A program made the position numbers and the translations under genes. Positions 1 to 7,237 of a stretch of 64,000 bases of DNA are shown piece by piece. The DNA is from FEN-1191 sp036490715 (GTDB lineage Bacteria; Pseudomonadota; Gammaproteobacteria; Steroidobacterales; Steroidobacteraceae): NCBI GenBank assembly GCA_036490715.1, contig DASXDL010000030.1, positions 1-64,000 of the forward strand, read 5' to 3'. The notes under the pieces are model-generated. The model was not told the DNA's origin. It saw nothing but the letters and a program-made list of their open reading frames with translations, and did no database searches. Within the stretch, counting starts at the first letter, position 1. Each line of letters opens with the position of its first letter.

Positions 1-550
1 GCTGGGTATCCTCGGCTCCGACTATCTGGTCGATCTGGAGCTGTCAGCGGCGCAGATCGAAAACCGCGGCACGGTCGTATCCTCGCCGCGCGTGATCACT
101 GCCAACCAGAAGGAAGCCTCGATCGAGCAGGGCGTCGAGATTCCGTACCAGCAGTCGGCCTCGAGCGGCGCGACCACCATCGATTTCAAGAAGGCGGTGC
201 TGGCGCTCAAGGTCAAACCGCTGATCACGCCTGACAACCGCATCATCCTCGACCTGACCGTGTCGGACGACAGCGTCGGCACGACGGTCGTGGCCTCGGG
301 CGGCGTCAACGTGCCGGCGATCAACACCCGCACGGTCGAGACACAGGTAGTGCTGGGCGACGGTCAGACGGTGGTGCTGGGCGGCATCCTCGAGACCACG
401 CAGAGCCTGCAGACCACCGGCGTGCCGTGGCTGGGCGACGTCCCGGTGCTGGGCAATCTATTCAAGCAGACCACAAGAAAGGACGACAAAGACGAGCTGC
501 TGATATTCGTTACGCCGAAGATCTTGAGAGAAGGGGTCAGCGTCAATTGA
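1..550 (+). CDS. pilQ: PilQ, type IV pilus secretin, C-terminal part (5' end outside window)
   Basis: This is the last ~182 codons of an outer-membrane secretin, open at the left edge (frame starts at base 2). It forms the gated channel through which the type IV pilus crosses the outer membrane. The sequence shows the hallmark secretin core: a SSPRVITANQKEA block, the EQGVEIPYQQ block, the KPLITPDNRIILDLTVS strand pair and, near the end, the VPWLGDVPVLGNLFKQ motif followed by DELLIFVTPKIL. These match PilQ better than type II secretion GspD, and the pilin genes 4 kb downstream and aroK-aroB beyond agree with the usual pilQ neighbourhood. The gene ends at a TGA at 548-550. Confidence 0.94.
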   Translation, partial: LGILGSDYLVDLELSAAQIENRGTVVSSPRVITANQKEASIEQGVEIPYQQSASSGATTIDFKKAVLALKVKPLITPDNRIILDLTVSDDSVGTTVVASGGVNVPAINTRTVETQVVLGDGQTVVLGGILETTQSLQTTGVPWLGDVPVLGNLFKQTTRKDDKDELLIFVTPKILREGVSVN

Positions 551-606
551 TCGGCCCGGGGCGAGCAGGCCGACATCACACAGACCGACAGTTTCAGGTG
601 AACGCG

Positions 607-2526
607 ATGCGAAAATTTGGATGGCTCCTCTTAGTAGCAGCATTGGCAGCGACCGCGGGTTGCGGCGGCAGCGGCAGCTCGTTCGCCACGGTCGGCACCA
701 GCAGCAGCAGTAGCAGCAGCAGCGGTGGCACGGCCGCCGCCAAGGTGGCCGCGGTTTCGGTGATCACCAGCCAGCCGCAGATACCCTCCAACGGCTCGTC
801 CGATGCGACCATCACCGCGTTCGTACGCGACTCCAACAACCAGTTTATTGCCGGCGTACCGGTGCTGTTCAGGTCCACCTCGGGCGGCCTGGCGGTCACC
901 ACGTCGACCAGCGATGCCGGCGGCCAGGCCACGGCGATGCTGGACACGGCCGGCGACCCGACCAACCGCAGCATCACCGTGACGGCGACCGCCGGCGCGC
1001 AGTCGGCCAACGTGACGGTCGGTGTCGTGGGCACGTCCGTTTCGCTCAGCGGCCCGTCCAGCCTGGTCCAGGGCGCCGGCGGTACCTACACCGTATCGCT
1101 GACGGATTCGGCCGGATCGCCGATTCCGAACGAGGCGGTCACGGTCGCATCGGCTAAAGGCAACACGCTCAGCAGTGCTGCACTCACCACCGATAGCAGC
1201 GGCCACGCCAGCTTCACGCTGACCGGCAGCGTTTCCGGCAGCGACACCGTGACGGCGACCGTGCTGGGCCAGTCGGCGACCGCCAACGTCACGGTCAGCA
1301 ATCAGAACTTCGCCTTCACCGCGCCGCTCGCCAATGCCCTGATCGCGCTCGGCGCCAGCCAGACGGTAACCCTGGTGTGGACCAGCAGCGGCACGCCGCA
1401 GGCCAACCAGGCCATCACTTTCTCGACCACCCGCGGGACCTTCAATGGCGGTGGCCTGCCTACCGCCAGCGCCAATACCGATGGCACCGGCACCGCATCG
1501 GTAACGATCGCCGCGACCACCGCAGGTCCTGCGATCATCACCGCGTCCTCGGCCGGCGTATCGGGCCAGGTGGCGGTGACCTTCGTGGCCACCAACCCAC
1601 ACAGCATCGACCTGCAGGCAAGTCCGGCCACGGTGTCGACGCAGGGTCAGAGCACGATCACTGCGATCGTGCGCGACACCAACAACAACCTGGTCGAGGG
1701 CCAGACCGTCGCCTTCCAGCTCACCGACGTCACCGGCGGCTCGCTGTCGGTCGGCTCGGCAGTGACCGACGTGCAGGGCAAGGCCCAGACCGTGTACACC
1801 GCCAGCAGCGTCGCCAGCGCGACCAACGGCGTGAGCATCACCGCGAGCGTGCCGGCGGTGCCGGCGGTGCCGGCGGCCACGGCCACCCTGACGGTCGGCG
1901 GCCAGACCGTGTTTCTATCGCTCGGCACCGGCGAACTCATCAGCGAGAACGCTGCCAAGACGCAGTTCATTCTGCCGTTCGTGGTGCAGGCCCAGGATGC
2001 GGGCGGCAATGCCGTCAACGGCGTGGTGATCACGCTCGCTATCCGGTCGCTGGATTATCGCAAGGGCGGCTACGTCGTGTTCAACAATGCCTGGGTGCAG
2101 ACCAGCACGCCGGTCGGGACTTTCACCATGACGCCGCCTGGGCCCACCACCTGCCTCAACGAGGACGTCAACAACAATGGCATCCTCGATCCGGGTGAAG
2201 ATTTCAACAATGACGGCAAGCTTGAGCCGGGCAACATTGCCGCGGTATCGCCGGGCTCGGTGACCACGGCAGCGACCTCGGTCACCACCGGCTCCAGTAC
2301 CACCACCGTGAATGGATCGGCCGCACTGACCGTGACCTATCCGGAAGATCACGCGCTGTGGGTGGAATCGTTGTTGACCGCCACGGCCACTGTTGCCGGC
2401 ACTGAGACCTCGACCACCTCGACATTCTGGCTGCCGATCCTGGCCACCTATCTCACGCAAACGACGATTTCGCCGCCGGGACTGGTCAGCCCCTACGGCG
2501 TGAATGCCTGCGCCGTCCCGAATTGA
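607..2526 (+). CDS. Lipoprotein with tandem bacterial Ig-like (Big_1/invasin-type) domains
   Basis: This 639-residue secreted protein starts at ATG 607, six bases after an AGGTG ribosome site. The open frame runs upstream into pilQ, but that part is a shadow. The N-terminus is a lipoprotein signal ending ATAGC with Cys19. A Ser/Gly linker follows, then about four Ig-like repeats with the typical pattern of a 'VRDSNNQFIAGVPVLF' strand, a 'TSDAGGQATA' turn and a closing 'TVTAT' strand. A fifth, degenerate unit at about residues 440-600 carries an acidic double loop (DVNNNGILDPGED, then FNNDGKLEPG) that looks like a calcium-binding EF-hand/dockerin-like motif. It lies 56 bases downstream of pilQ and ends at its own terminator. 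The role is unknown; an outer-membrane-anchored surface or pilus-associated adhesin fits. Confidence 0.85.
   Translation: MRKFGWLLLVAALAATAGCGGSGSSFATVGTSSSSSSSSGGTAAAKVAAVSVITSQPQIPSNGSSDATITAFVRDSNNQFIAGVPVLFRSTSGGLAVTTSTSDAGGQATAMLDTAGDPTNRSITVTATAGAQSANVTVGVVGTSVSLSGPSSLVQGAGGTYTVSLTDSAGSPIPNEAVTVASAKGNTLSSAALTTDSSGHASFTLTGSVSGSDTVTATVLGQSATANVTVSNQNFAFTAPLANALIALGASQTVTLVWTSSGTPQANQAITFSTTRGTFNGGGLPTASANTDGTGTASVTIAATTAGPAIITASSAGVSGQVAVTFVATNPHSIDLQASPATVSTQGQSTITAIVRDTNNNLVEGQTVAFQLTDVTGGSLSVGSAVTDVQGKAQTVYTASSVASATNGVSITASVPAVPAVPAATATLTVGGQTVFLSLGTGELISENAAKTQFILPFVVQAQDAGGNAVNGVVITLAIRSLDYRKGGYVVFNNAWVQTSTPVGTFTMTPPGPTTCLNEDVNNNGILDPGEDFNNDGKLEPGNIAAVSPGSVTTAATSVTTGSSTTTVNGSAALTVTYPEDHALWVESLLTATATVAGTETSTTSTFWLPILATYLTQTTISPPGLVSPYGVNACAVPN
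1849..1875 (+). repeat. Three tandem copies of a 9-bp unit inside the Ig-repeat lipoprotein gene
   Basis: The unit GTGCCGGCG is repeated three times without mismatch, in frame, giving Val-Pro-Ala repeats in the linker between the fourth and fifth Ig-like units. Copy-number change would keep the reading frame and alter linker length only. Confidence 0.8.
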
Positions 2527-2555
2527 GGACCTGAGCGCAGCCTTGCCAGAAACGG

Positions 2556-2579
2556 ACGGCCGCCTTCGGGCGGCCGTTT
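2556..2579 (+). terminator. Intrinsic terminator after the Ig-repeat lipoprotein gene
   Basis: A perfect 9-bp stem (ACGGCCGCC / GGCGGCCGT) closes on a stable TTCG tetraloop and runs into TTTA. It sits 30 bases after the lipoprotein stop and 8 bases before the response-regulator start, so it separates pilQ and the lipoprotein from the two-component/pilin operon. The T tail is short. Confidence 0.8.
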
Positions 2580-2586
2580 ACATTGC

Positions 2587-3264
2587 ATGCGCATATTGCT
2601 GGTGGAAGACGATGAGCTGGTCGCGGACGCCGTGGTCCGCGGATTATCGTCGGCCGGCTTCACCGTAGATCACGCCGGCAGCGCCGAGTCGGCCCGCAGC
2701 GCGCTGGCGGGCGAGCACTTCGATCTGGCGGTGGTGGACATCGGTCTGCCCGGCGCCGACGGCCTGTCGCTGCTCGGGCGGCTGCGCTCGGCCGGCAACG
2801 CGATGCCGGTGCTGGTGCTGACCGCGCACTACGCGCTGCAGGAGAAGATCCGCGCCTTCGATCTGGGCGCTGATGATTTCCTGATGAAGCCGTTCGAGCA
2901 GGCCGAGCTGGCGGCCCGCTGCCGCGCGCTGATCCGCCGCGCCAGCATGGCCCCGAGCGGTGCGCTCAAGCTCGGCCGGCTGCAGATCGACCTGCTGGGA
3001 CATCAGCTGCAGATCGATGGTGCGCCGGTTGAACTCACCAAGCGCGAGTGGCTGGTGCTGGAGAGTCTGGCCAACAACGCCGGCCGCGTGGTCACCAAGG
3101 AACGGCTGCTGCAGGCGCTGGCCGGCTGGGAACAGGACATGAGCGCCAACGCGGTCGAGACGCACGTGTCGCGCCTGCGCGCCAAACTGGGCGACGCCGC
3201 TGTGATCCGCACCATACGCGGGCTCGGATACCGGCTCGATGAAGCGGCCGGGCGCGCGCCATGA
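2587..3264 (+). CDS. OmpR-family (PmrA/QseB-like) response regulator
   Basis: This 225-residue DNA-binding response regulator has a receiver domain at residues 1-118: acidic pocket EDD 7-9, phospho-acceptor Asp51 in VVDIGLPGADG, Thr79 and Lys101 in FLMKPF. A winged-helix output domain follows (about 125-220; KREWLVLESL, then VETHVSRLRAKL and IRTIRGLGYRL). It starts at ATG 2587 just after a terminator and overlaps the kinase gene by ATGA, so the two are translationally coupled. Because the kinase gene in turn overlaps fimT, the pair is positioned to control the minor-pilin operon, much as AlgR controls fimU-pilVWXY1Y2E in Pseudomonas aeruginosa, although this regulator is of a different family. 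The target genes are inferred from context. Confidence 0.93.
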   Translation: MRILLVEDDELVADAVVRGLSSAGFTVDHAGSAESARSALAGEHFDLAVVDIGLPGADGLSLLGRLRSAGNAMPVLVLTAHYALQEKIRAFDLGADDFLMKPFEQAELAARCRALIRRASMAPSGALKLGRLQIDLLGHQLQIDGAPVELTKREWLVLESLANNAGRVVTKERLLQALAGWEQDMSANAVETHVSRLRAKLGDAAVIRTIRGLGYRLDEAAGRAP

Positions 3265-4646
3265 TGACCATCCGGCGGCGGCTGCTGCTGCTGCTGCTGC
3301 CGGCATTGGCACTGCTGATGCTGCTCGGCGGCCTGGCGGACTACTGGATCACGGTCGCCACCACCCGCAGCGCCTACGATCAGGCGCTGGCCAGCACCGC
3401 GGTGGCCGCGGCCGCATCGCTGCACTCGGAGGATGGCAAGCTGTCGATCACCTCGGCGCAGCGCGCAGTGGTGGCGCGCCGCCCGGATGCCGACAGCAGC
3501 AGCTACTGGTCGATTACCGGCCCTGCGGGCGAACTGATCGCCGGCAGCGCGCAGTTGCCGCCGGCTGCGCCGGCCGACGCGGCGCGTGGCGATGGCGTTG
3601 CATTTCGCGATGCGCTGTATCAGGGCCAGAAACTGCGCATCGCGAGCGTGCGCAGCCGCACCGAGGCCGGACCGATCATCGTCTCGGTGGCCGAGACACT
3701 GCAGCGGCGCGCCGGCACCCAGCGGGTGATGCTGCTGGGCAAGCTGCTGGTCGACTTCGCCGAGCTGGATGTCACGCTGCTGTTGATCTGGATCGCGGTC
3801 TACCTGGGCCTGCGCCCGCTGGCGCGCATGCGCGAGCAGGTCGAAGAGCAGTCGAGCGGCAGCCTGCGGCGCTTTGATGAAGCCGAGGTCCCGGGCGAGC
3901 TGCGACCACTGATCCTGGCGCTCAACCAACTGCTCGAGCTGCGCCACGATGCCGCGCAGTCGCAGCGCCGATTCGTGGCCGACGCCGCTCACCAGATGCG
4001 AACGCCAGTGGCAGGACTGCTGGCGCAGCTCGAACTGGCGCTGCAGATGCCCGAGGCGGCCGCGGTGCAGGGCCAGCTCGGCAATATCAATCGCGGCGTG
4101 CAGCAGCTCGCCCATACCGCCAACCAGCTGCTGGCGCTGGCGCGCGCCGAGCCGGCCGCGGCAGTCGGCGACAGCTTCAAACCGGTCTCGCTGCGCACAC
4201 TGGTGGAGCAGCAGGTCGAACGCAACGTCGATCGGGCAATGGCTGCCGGCCTGGATCTGGGCGCCGATGCCGCGCCGGCCCAGGTCAACGGCAATGCCTG
4301 GCTGCTGGAGGACCTGCTCGGCAACCTCTTGGACAACGCGCTCAAGTACACCCCACGCGGCGGCCACGTCACGGTGCGCAGCGGCCTGGAGCAGCAGCAG
4401 CCATTCCTGGAGGTCGAGGATGACGGGCCGGGAATCGCCGAATCCGAGCGGCCACGGGTGCGCGAGCGCTTCTACCGGCTGCCAGGCTCGCCCGGCAGCG
4501 GCTGCGGGCTGGGGCTGTCGATCGTCGATGAGATTGCGCGTGCCCACCGCGCCAAGCTGATTATCGGAACTGCGTCACAGGGCCGGGGCGCACGCATGCG
4601 GGTGAGCTTTCCGGCCACGCCAGCGACCACAGGAGAAATTGTGTGA
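3261..4646 (+). CDS. QseC/PmrB-like sensor histidine kinase
   Basis: This 461-residue membrane kinase is the partner of the preceding regulator. The N-terminus has a transmembrane helix (about 8-26, encoded partly by a CTG run), a periplasmic sensor of about 140 residues resembling the two-component sensor kinase N-terminal domain of QseC, and a second helix at about 165-185. The dimerisation/phospho-acceptor helix carries His244 in DAAHQMRTPVAGLLAQLEL. The ATPase domain shows the N box (LLGNLLDNALKYTPRGG), G1 (DDGPGIAE) and G2 (GSGCGLGLSIV). It overlaps the regulator by four bases, and its stop codon is embedded in the GTG start of the next gene. The stimulus is unknown; a link to pilus assembly or surface sensing is inferred from the operon. 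Confidence 0.93.
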   Translation: MMTIRRRLLLLLLPALALLMLLGGLADYWITVATTRSAYDQALASTAVAAAASLHSEDGKLSITSAQRAVVARRPDADSSSYWSITGPAGELIAGSAQLPPAAPADAARGDGVAFRDALYQGQKLRIASVRSRTEAGPIIVSVAETLQRRAGTQRVMLLGKLLVDFAELDVTLLLIWIAVYLGLRPLARMREQVEEQSSGSLRRFDEAEVPGELRPLILALNQLLELRHDAAQSQRRFVADAAHQMRTPVAGLLAQLELALQMPEAAAVQGQLGNINRGVQQLAHTANQLLALARAEPAAAVGDSFKPVSLRTLVEQQVERNVDRAMAAGLDLGADAAPAQVNGNAWLLEDLLGNLLDNALKYTPRGGHVTVRSGLEQQQPFLEVEDDGPGIAESERPRVRERFYRLPGSPGSGCGLGLSIVDEIARAHRAKLIIGTASQGRGARMRVSFPATPATTGEIV

Positions 4647-5293
4647 ATCCGCTCGCACTATTGGTAATAGAGTGCCGTGCAGGCCGAATAGTCAGGCTGG
4701 CGCAAGCTTGTGCCGCTACTCTGGCCCGCATGGAAATTGCCCCTACCGTCGGCCCAGAGCGCTCCTGCGCGGGCTTCACGCTGCTCGAGCTGGTGATGGT
4801 CGTCAGCATCGCCGCCATCCTGCTGGCGCTCGGGGTACCTTCGTTTCGCTACGTGACCACCGCCAACCGCCTGGCGGCCGAGGTCAATGGGCTGATCGGT
4901 GACATGCAGTTCGCGCGCACCGAGGCGATCAAGGAAGGCCAGTCGGTGGTGGCCTGCGTGTCGACCGATGGCGCCACCTGCACCGGCGGCAATACCTGGC
5001 AGAGCGGTTGGATCGTTTGCGCATCGCCGCAGAACGATGGCGCCTGCGATGGCACGCCCCCGTACCGGGTCCAAAAGTCATTCGCCAGCCTCAACAGCAC
5101 CGACACCTTCGTCGCCGACGGCAACACCAGCGTGTTGAACTTCAACCGCGAAGGCTTTGCCACCGGCCTGGCCGGGCCGGTGACCGTCAAACTACATAAC
5201 GCCACCAGCGTCGCCACCTATACCCGCTGCCTGCAGGTCAGTGCCGTGGGCATCCTGCAGGTCGAGACGGTCGGCGTGGGGAATTGCACGTGA
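4643..5293 (+). CDS. fimT: FimT/GspH-family minor pilin (type IV pilus pseudopilin)
   Basis: This is a minor pilin of the priming/tip complex. The prepilin signature is Gly44 then FTLLELVMVVSIAAILLALGVPSF, with Glu at +5 of the mature protein, followed by a globular GspH-like domain (NRLAAEVNGLIGDMQFARTEAIKEG). Start choice: GTG 4643 overlaps the kinase stop (GTGA) and has a strong AGGAG site 7 bases upstream, but gives an unusually long 44-residue leader. ATG 4730 gives a more normal 15-residue leader but lacks a ribosome site. I keep GTG 4643 on ribosome-site grounds. In other species FimT is also implicated in DNA binding during transformation; nothing here tests that. It is the first gene of fimT-pilV-pilW-pilX-pilY1-pilE. 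Confidence 0.85.
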   Translation: MNPLALLVIECRAGRIVRLAQACAATLARMEIAPTVGPERSCAGFTLLELVMVVSIAAILLALGVPSFRYVTTANRLAAEVNGLIGDMQFARTEAIKEGQSVVACVSTDGATCTGGNTWQSGWIVCASPQNDGACDGTPPYRVQKSFASLNSTDTFVADGNTSVLNFNREGFATGLAGPVTVKLHNATSVATYTRCLQVSAVGILQVETVGVGNCT

Positions 5294-5838
5294 GGCGCGC
5301 GCACGCTGCCGGCTTCAGCCTGGTCGAGGTGATGGTCGCGCTGATCATCATATCGATCGGACTGCTCGGCATCGCCAAGCTGCAGGCGGTAGCGCTGTCG
5401 AGCACCGGTACCGCCGGCAAGCGCGGGCTCGCGGCCATCGAGGCCGCCAGCATGGCCTCGGCGATGCATACCGATCGCGCTTACTGGTCGGCCAACACCG
5501 CACCCACGAGCACCACGCTGACCGGCGCCGTCGTCAGTGCCGCCACCGACGCGGGTCTGATGGCACCGGTCGACTGCACCGTGGCCGGCAACCGGCCCTG
5601 CACCACGGTGCGCATGGCCGCCTACGATCTGTCGACCATCGCTACCTCGCTGCAGACCATCCTGCCCGGCTATACCGGCACGATCGCCTGCAATCAGACC
5701 GTGGCGCCGCCGCCGGTGGTCTGCACCATCACGCTGACCTGGATCGAGAGCGCGGTGGCGTCCAATAGCCAGGGCGTGCAGACCGGCGCGGCCGCCGCCT
5801 TCCAGACACCTACCTACACGCTGTACGTAGAGCCATGA
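5290..5838 (+). CDS. pilV: PilV, minor type IV pilin
   Basis: This 182-residue minor pilin has a short 8-residue leader ending in Gly, then FSLVEVMVALIIISIGLLGIAKLQ, the type III signal/TM helix with Glu at +5. The GIAKLQ continuation and the following region with many alanines and few charges match the PilV family. I chose GTG 5290, which overlaps the fimT stop as GTGA and has GGGGA seven bases upstream; a TTG at 5284 is also possible. PilV belongs to the PilVWX-PilY1 complex that primes assembly and caps the fibre. The gene overlaps pilW by ATGA, so translation of the operon is coupled. Confidence 0.92.
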   Translation: MRRAHAAGFSLVEVMVALIIISIGLLGIAKLQAVALSSTGTAGKRGLAAIEAASMASAMHTDRAYWSANTAPTSTTLTGAVVSAATDAGLMAPVDCTVAGNRPCTTVRMAAYDLSTIATSLQTILPGYTGTIACNQTVAPPPVVCTITLTWIESAVASNSQGVQTGAAAAFQTPTYTLYVEP

Positions 5839-6629
5839 ATCACCCGAACACCACTGTGACCCGCGCCGCCGCCTGCCGCGGCTTCACCCTGGTCGAGATG
5901 ATGATCGCGATCGTGGTGGCGCTGTTCCTGATCGGCGGCGTGCTGCGCGTGGTGCAGGACACGCGCCGCGCCACCGCCTCGCAGACCCAGTCGACCCAGC
6001 TGCAGGACAGCGTGCGCCTGGCCATGACCACGCTCACCGATGTGATCCAGACGGCCGGCTACTATTCGGATGCGCTGTACTCGACCCCGATCGCATCGCT
6101 GCCGTCCGGCAATGGCTTTCTGGCCGGGCAGTCAATCGTCGGTACCGGCGCCTTCACCGCGGCGGCGCCCGGTGACACGATCTCGGTGCGCTATCAGACC
6201 GCCAACAACGACGGCATCCTGAACTGCGCCGGCAGTTCCAACGTCACCGGCGCCAACGAGGTGTTCGTCAACATCTTCAGTCTCGATGCCAACGGCAATC
6301 TGCTGTGCCAGCTGATCTCGGCGGCCGGTACCGGCGCGCCCTTCATCCTGATTCCGGCGATCACCACCGGTCCGAACCAGATGAAGATCACCAATCTGCA
6401 GATCATGTACGGCGTGCAGACCAATTTCGCCACCGCCAATCAGAGCGCCGACAGCTACATGGACGCCGCCACGCTGGCCGCGACCACCATCAATGGCCAG
6501 AGCGCATGGAATTACGTGGTGTCGGTGCGTATCACGCTGAGCTTCCAGAATCCGCTCGGCGCCGCGCAGCCGGCGCTGCAGTTCACGCGCGTGATCGGGC
6601 TGATGAACAAGATGGGGTACGTATCGTGA
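5835..6629 (+). CDS. pilW: PilW, minor type IV pilin
   Basis: This 264-residue minor pilin has a 16-residue leader ending in Gly and FTLVEMMIAIVVALFLIGGVLR, with Glu at +5. The RRATASQTQSTQLQDSVRLAMTTLTDVIQTAGYYSD segment is typical of PilW: a long helix followed by the conserved 'A G Y' patch. The C-terminus ends in a strand region and VIGLMNKMG. PilW is a core partner of PilX and PilV in the tip complex with PilY1. It overlaps pilV by ATGA and pilX by GTGA. Confidence 0.92.
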   Translation: MNHPNTTVTRAAACRGFTLVEMMIAIVVALFLIGGVLRVVQDTRRATASQTQSTQLQDSVRLAMTTLTDVIQTAGYYSDALYSTPIASLPSGNGFLAGQSIVGTGAFTAAAPGDTISVRYQTANNDGILNCAGSSNVTGANEVFVNIFSLDANGNLLCQLISAAGTGAPFILIPAITTGPNQMKITNLQIMYGVQTNFATANQSADSYMDAATLAATTINGQSAWNYVVSVRITLSFQNPLGAAQPALQFTRVIGLMNKMGYVS

Positions 6630-7225
6630 TTCATAATAACGGCTCGCACCCCGGCGCCTCGGCGCAGCGCGGCATGGTGCTGATCTCCAGCCTGCTGCTG
6701 CTGATGATCGTGACCATCTTCGCGATCAGCATGTTCCGCAGCTTCGGGGTCGAGGAGCGCATCGCCGGCAATACCCGTGACAAGGAGCGGGCGCGGGCCG
6801 CGGCGCTGACCGCGCTGCAGTACGCCGAGTGGTGGATCATGCAGAACAACTGGACCAACGCCGGCAACTGCGCCGGCCTGACCAGCGCCAATGCCAACAC
6901 CGGCATCGTCTGTCTGAAGACCACCGGCATCAACGTGGTGGTCGCCAACGTCACCACCGTGCCCTGGACCAATAGCTCAGGCGGCGAAGTCGGCACAACG
7001 TACACGCCGCAGGCGATGAACACGACCAACTCGGCCAACGCGGACTATTACTACCGCGCGCCGCGCTACTACATCAGCTTCATCAGCAACTTCAACCACG
7101 TGGTGAGCTGCGGCAACCTCTACCAGATCGATGCCTGGGGCAACGGCACCAGCCCCACCACGGTGGCGGTGGTAGAGAGCCAATTTGAAGTGACCTGGAA
7201 CAACTGCGGTGCGAACGGACCTTGA
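6626..7225 (+). CDS. pilX: PilX, minor type IV pilin
   Basis: This 199-residue protein starts at GTG 6626 inside the pilW stop (GTGA); the open frame extends upstream to 6305, but only as a shadow of pilW. The N-terminus ends QRG, followed by MVLISSLLLLMIVTIFAISMFR. Position +5 of the mature helix is not Glu, as is usual for PilX/GspK-type tip subunits that need no preceding subunit. The FGVEERIAGNTRDKERARAAALTAL segment is the PilX N-terminal family signature. It is followed 12 bases later by pilY1, consistent with the PilX-PilY1 partnership at the fibre tip. Confidence 0.92.
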   Translation: MIHNNGSHPGASAQRGMVLISSLLLLMIVTIFAISMFRSFGVEERIAGNTRDKERARAAALTALQYAEWWIMQNNWTNAGNCAGLTSANANTGIVCLKTTGINVVVANVTTVPWTNSSGGEVGTTYTPQAMNTTNSANADYYYRAPRYYISFISNFNHVVSCGNLYQIDAWGNGTSPTTVAVVESQFEVTWNNCGANGP

Positions 7226-7237
7226 GGTCTTAAATTT

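Noticed and set aside
427..606. N-terminal extension of the Ig-repeat lipoprotein frame into pilQ
   Set aside because: It overlaps the pilQ reading frame, and the signal peptide and ribosome site both place the start at 607.
3279..3301. CTG repeat tract in the kinase gene, considered as a phase-variation microsatellite
   Set aside because: It encodes a leucine-rich TM helix in a high-GC genome, units are triplets, and slippage would not shift the frame.
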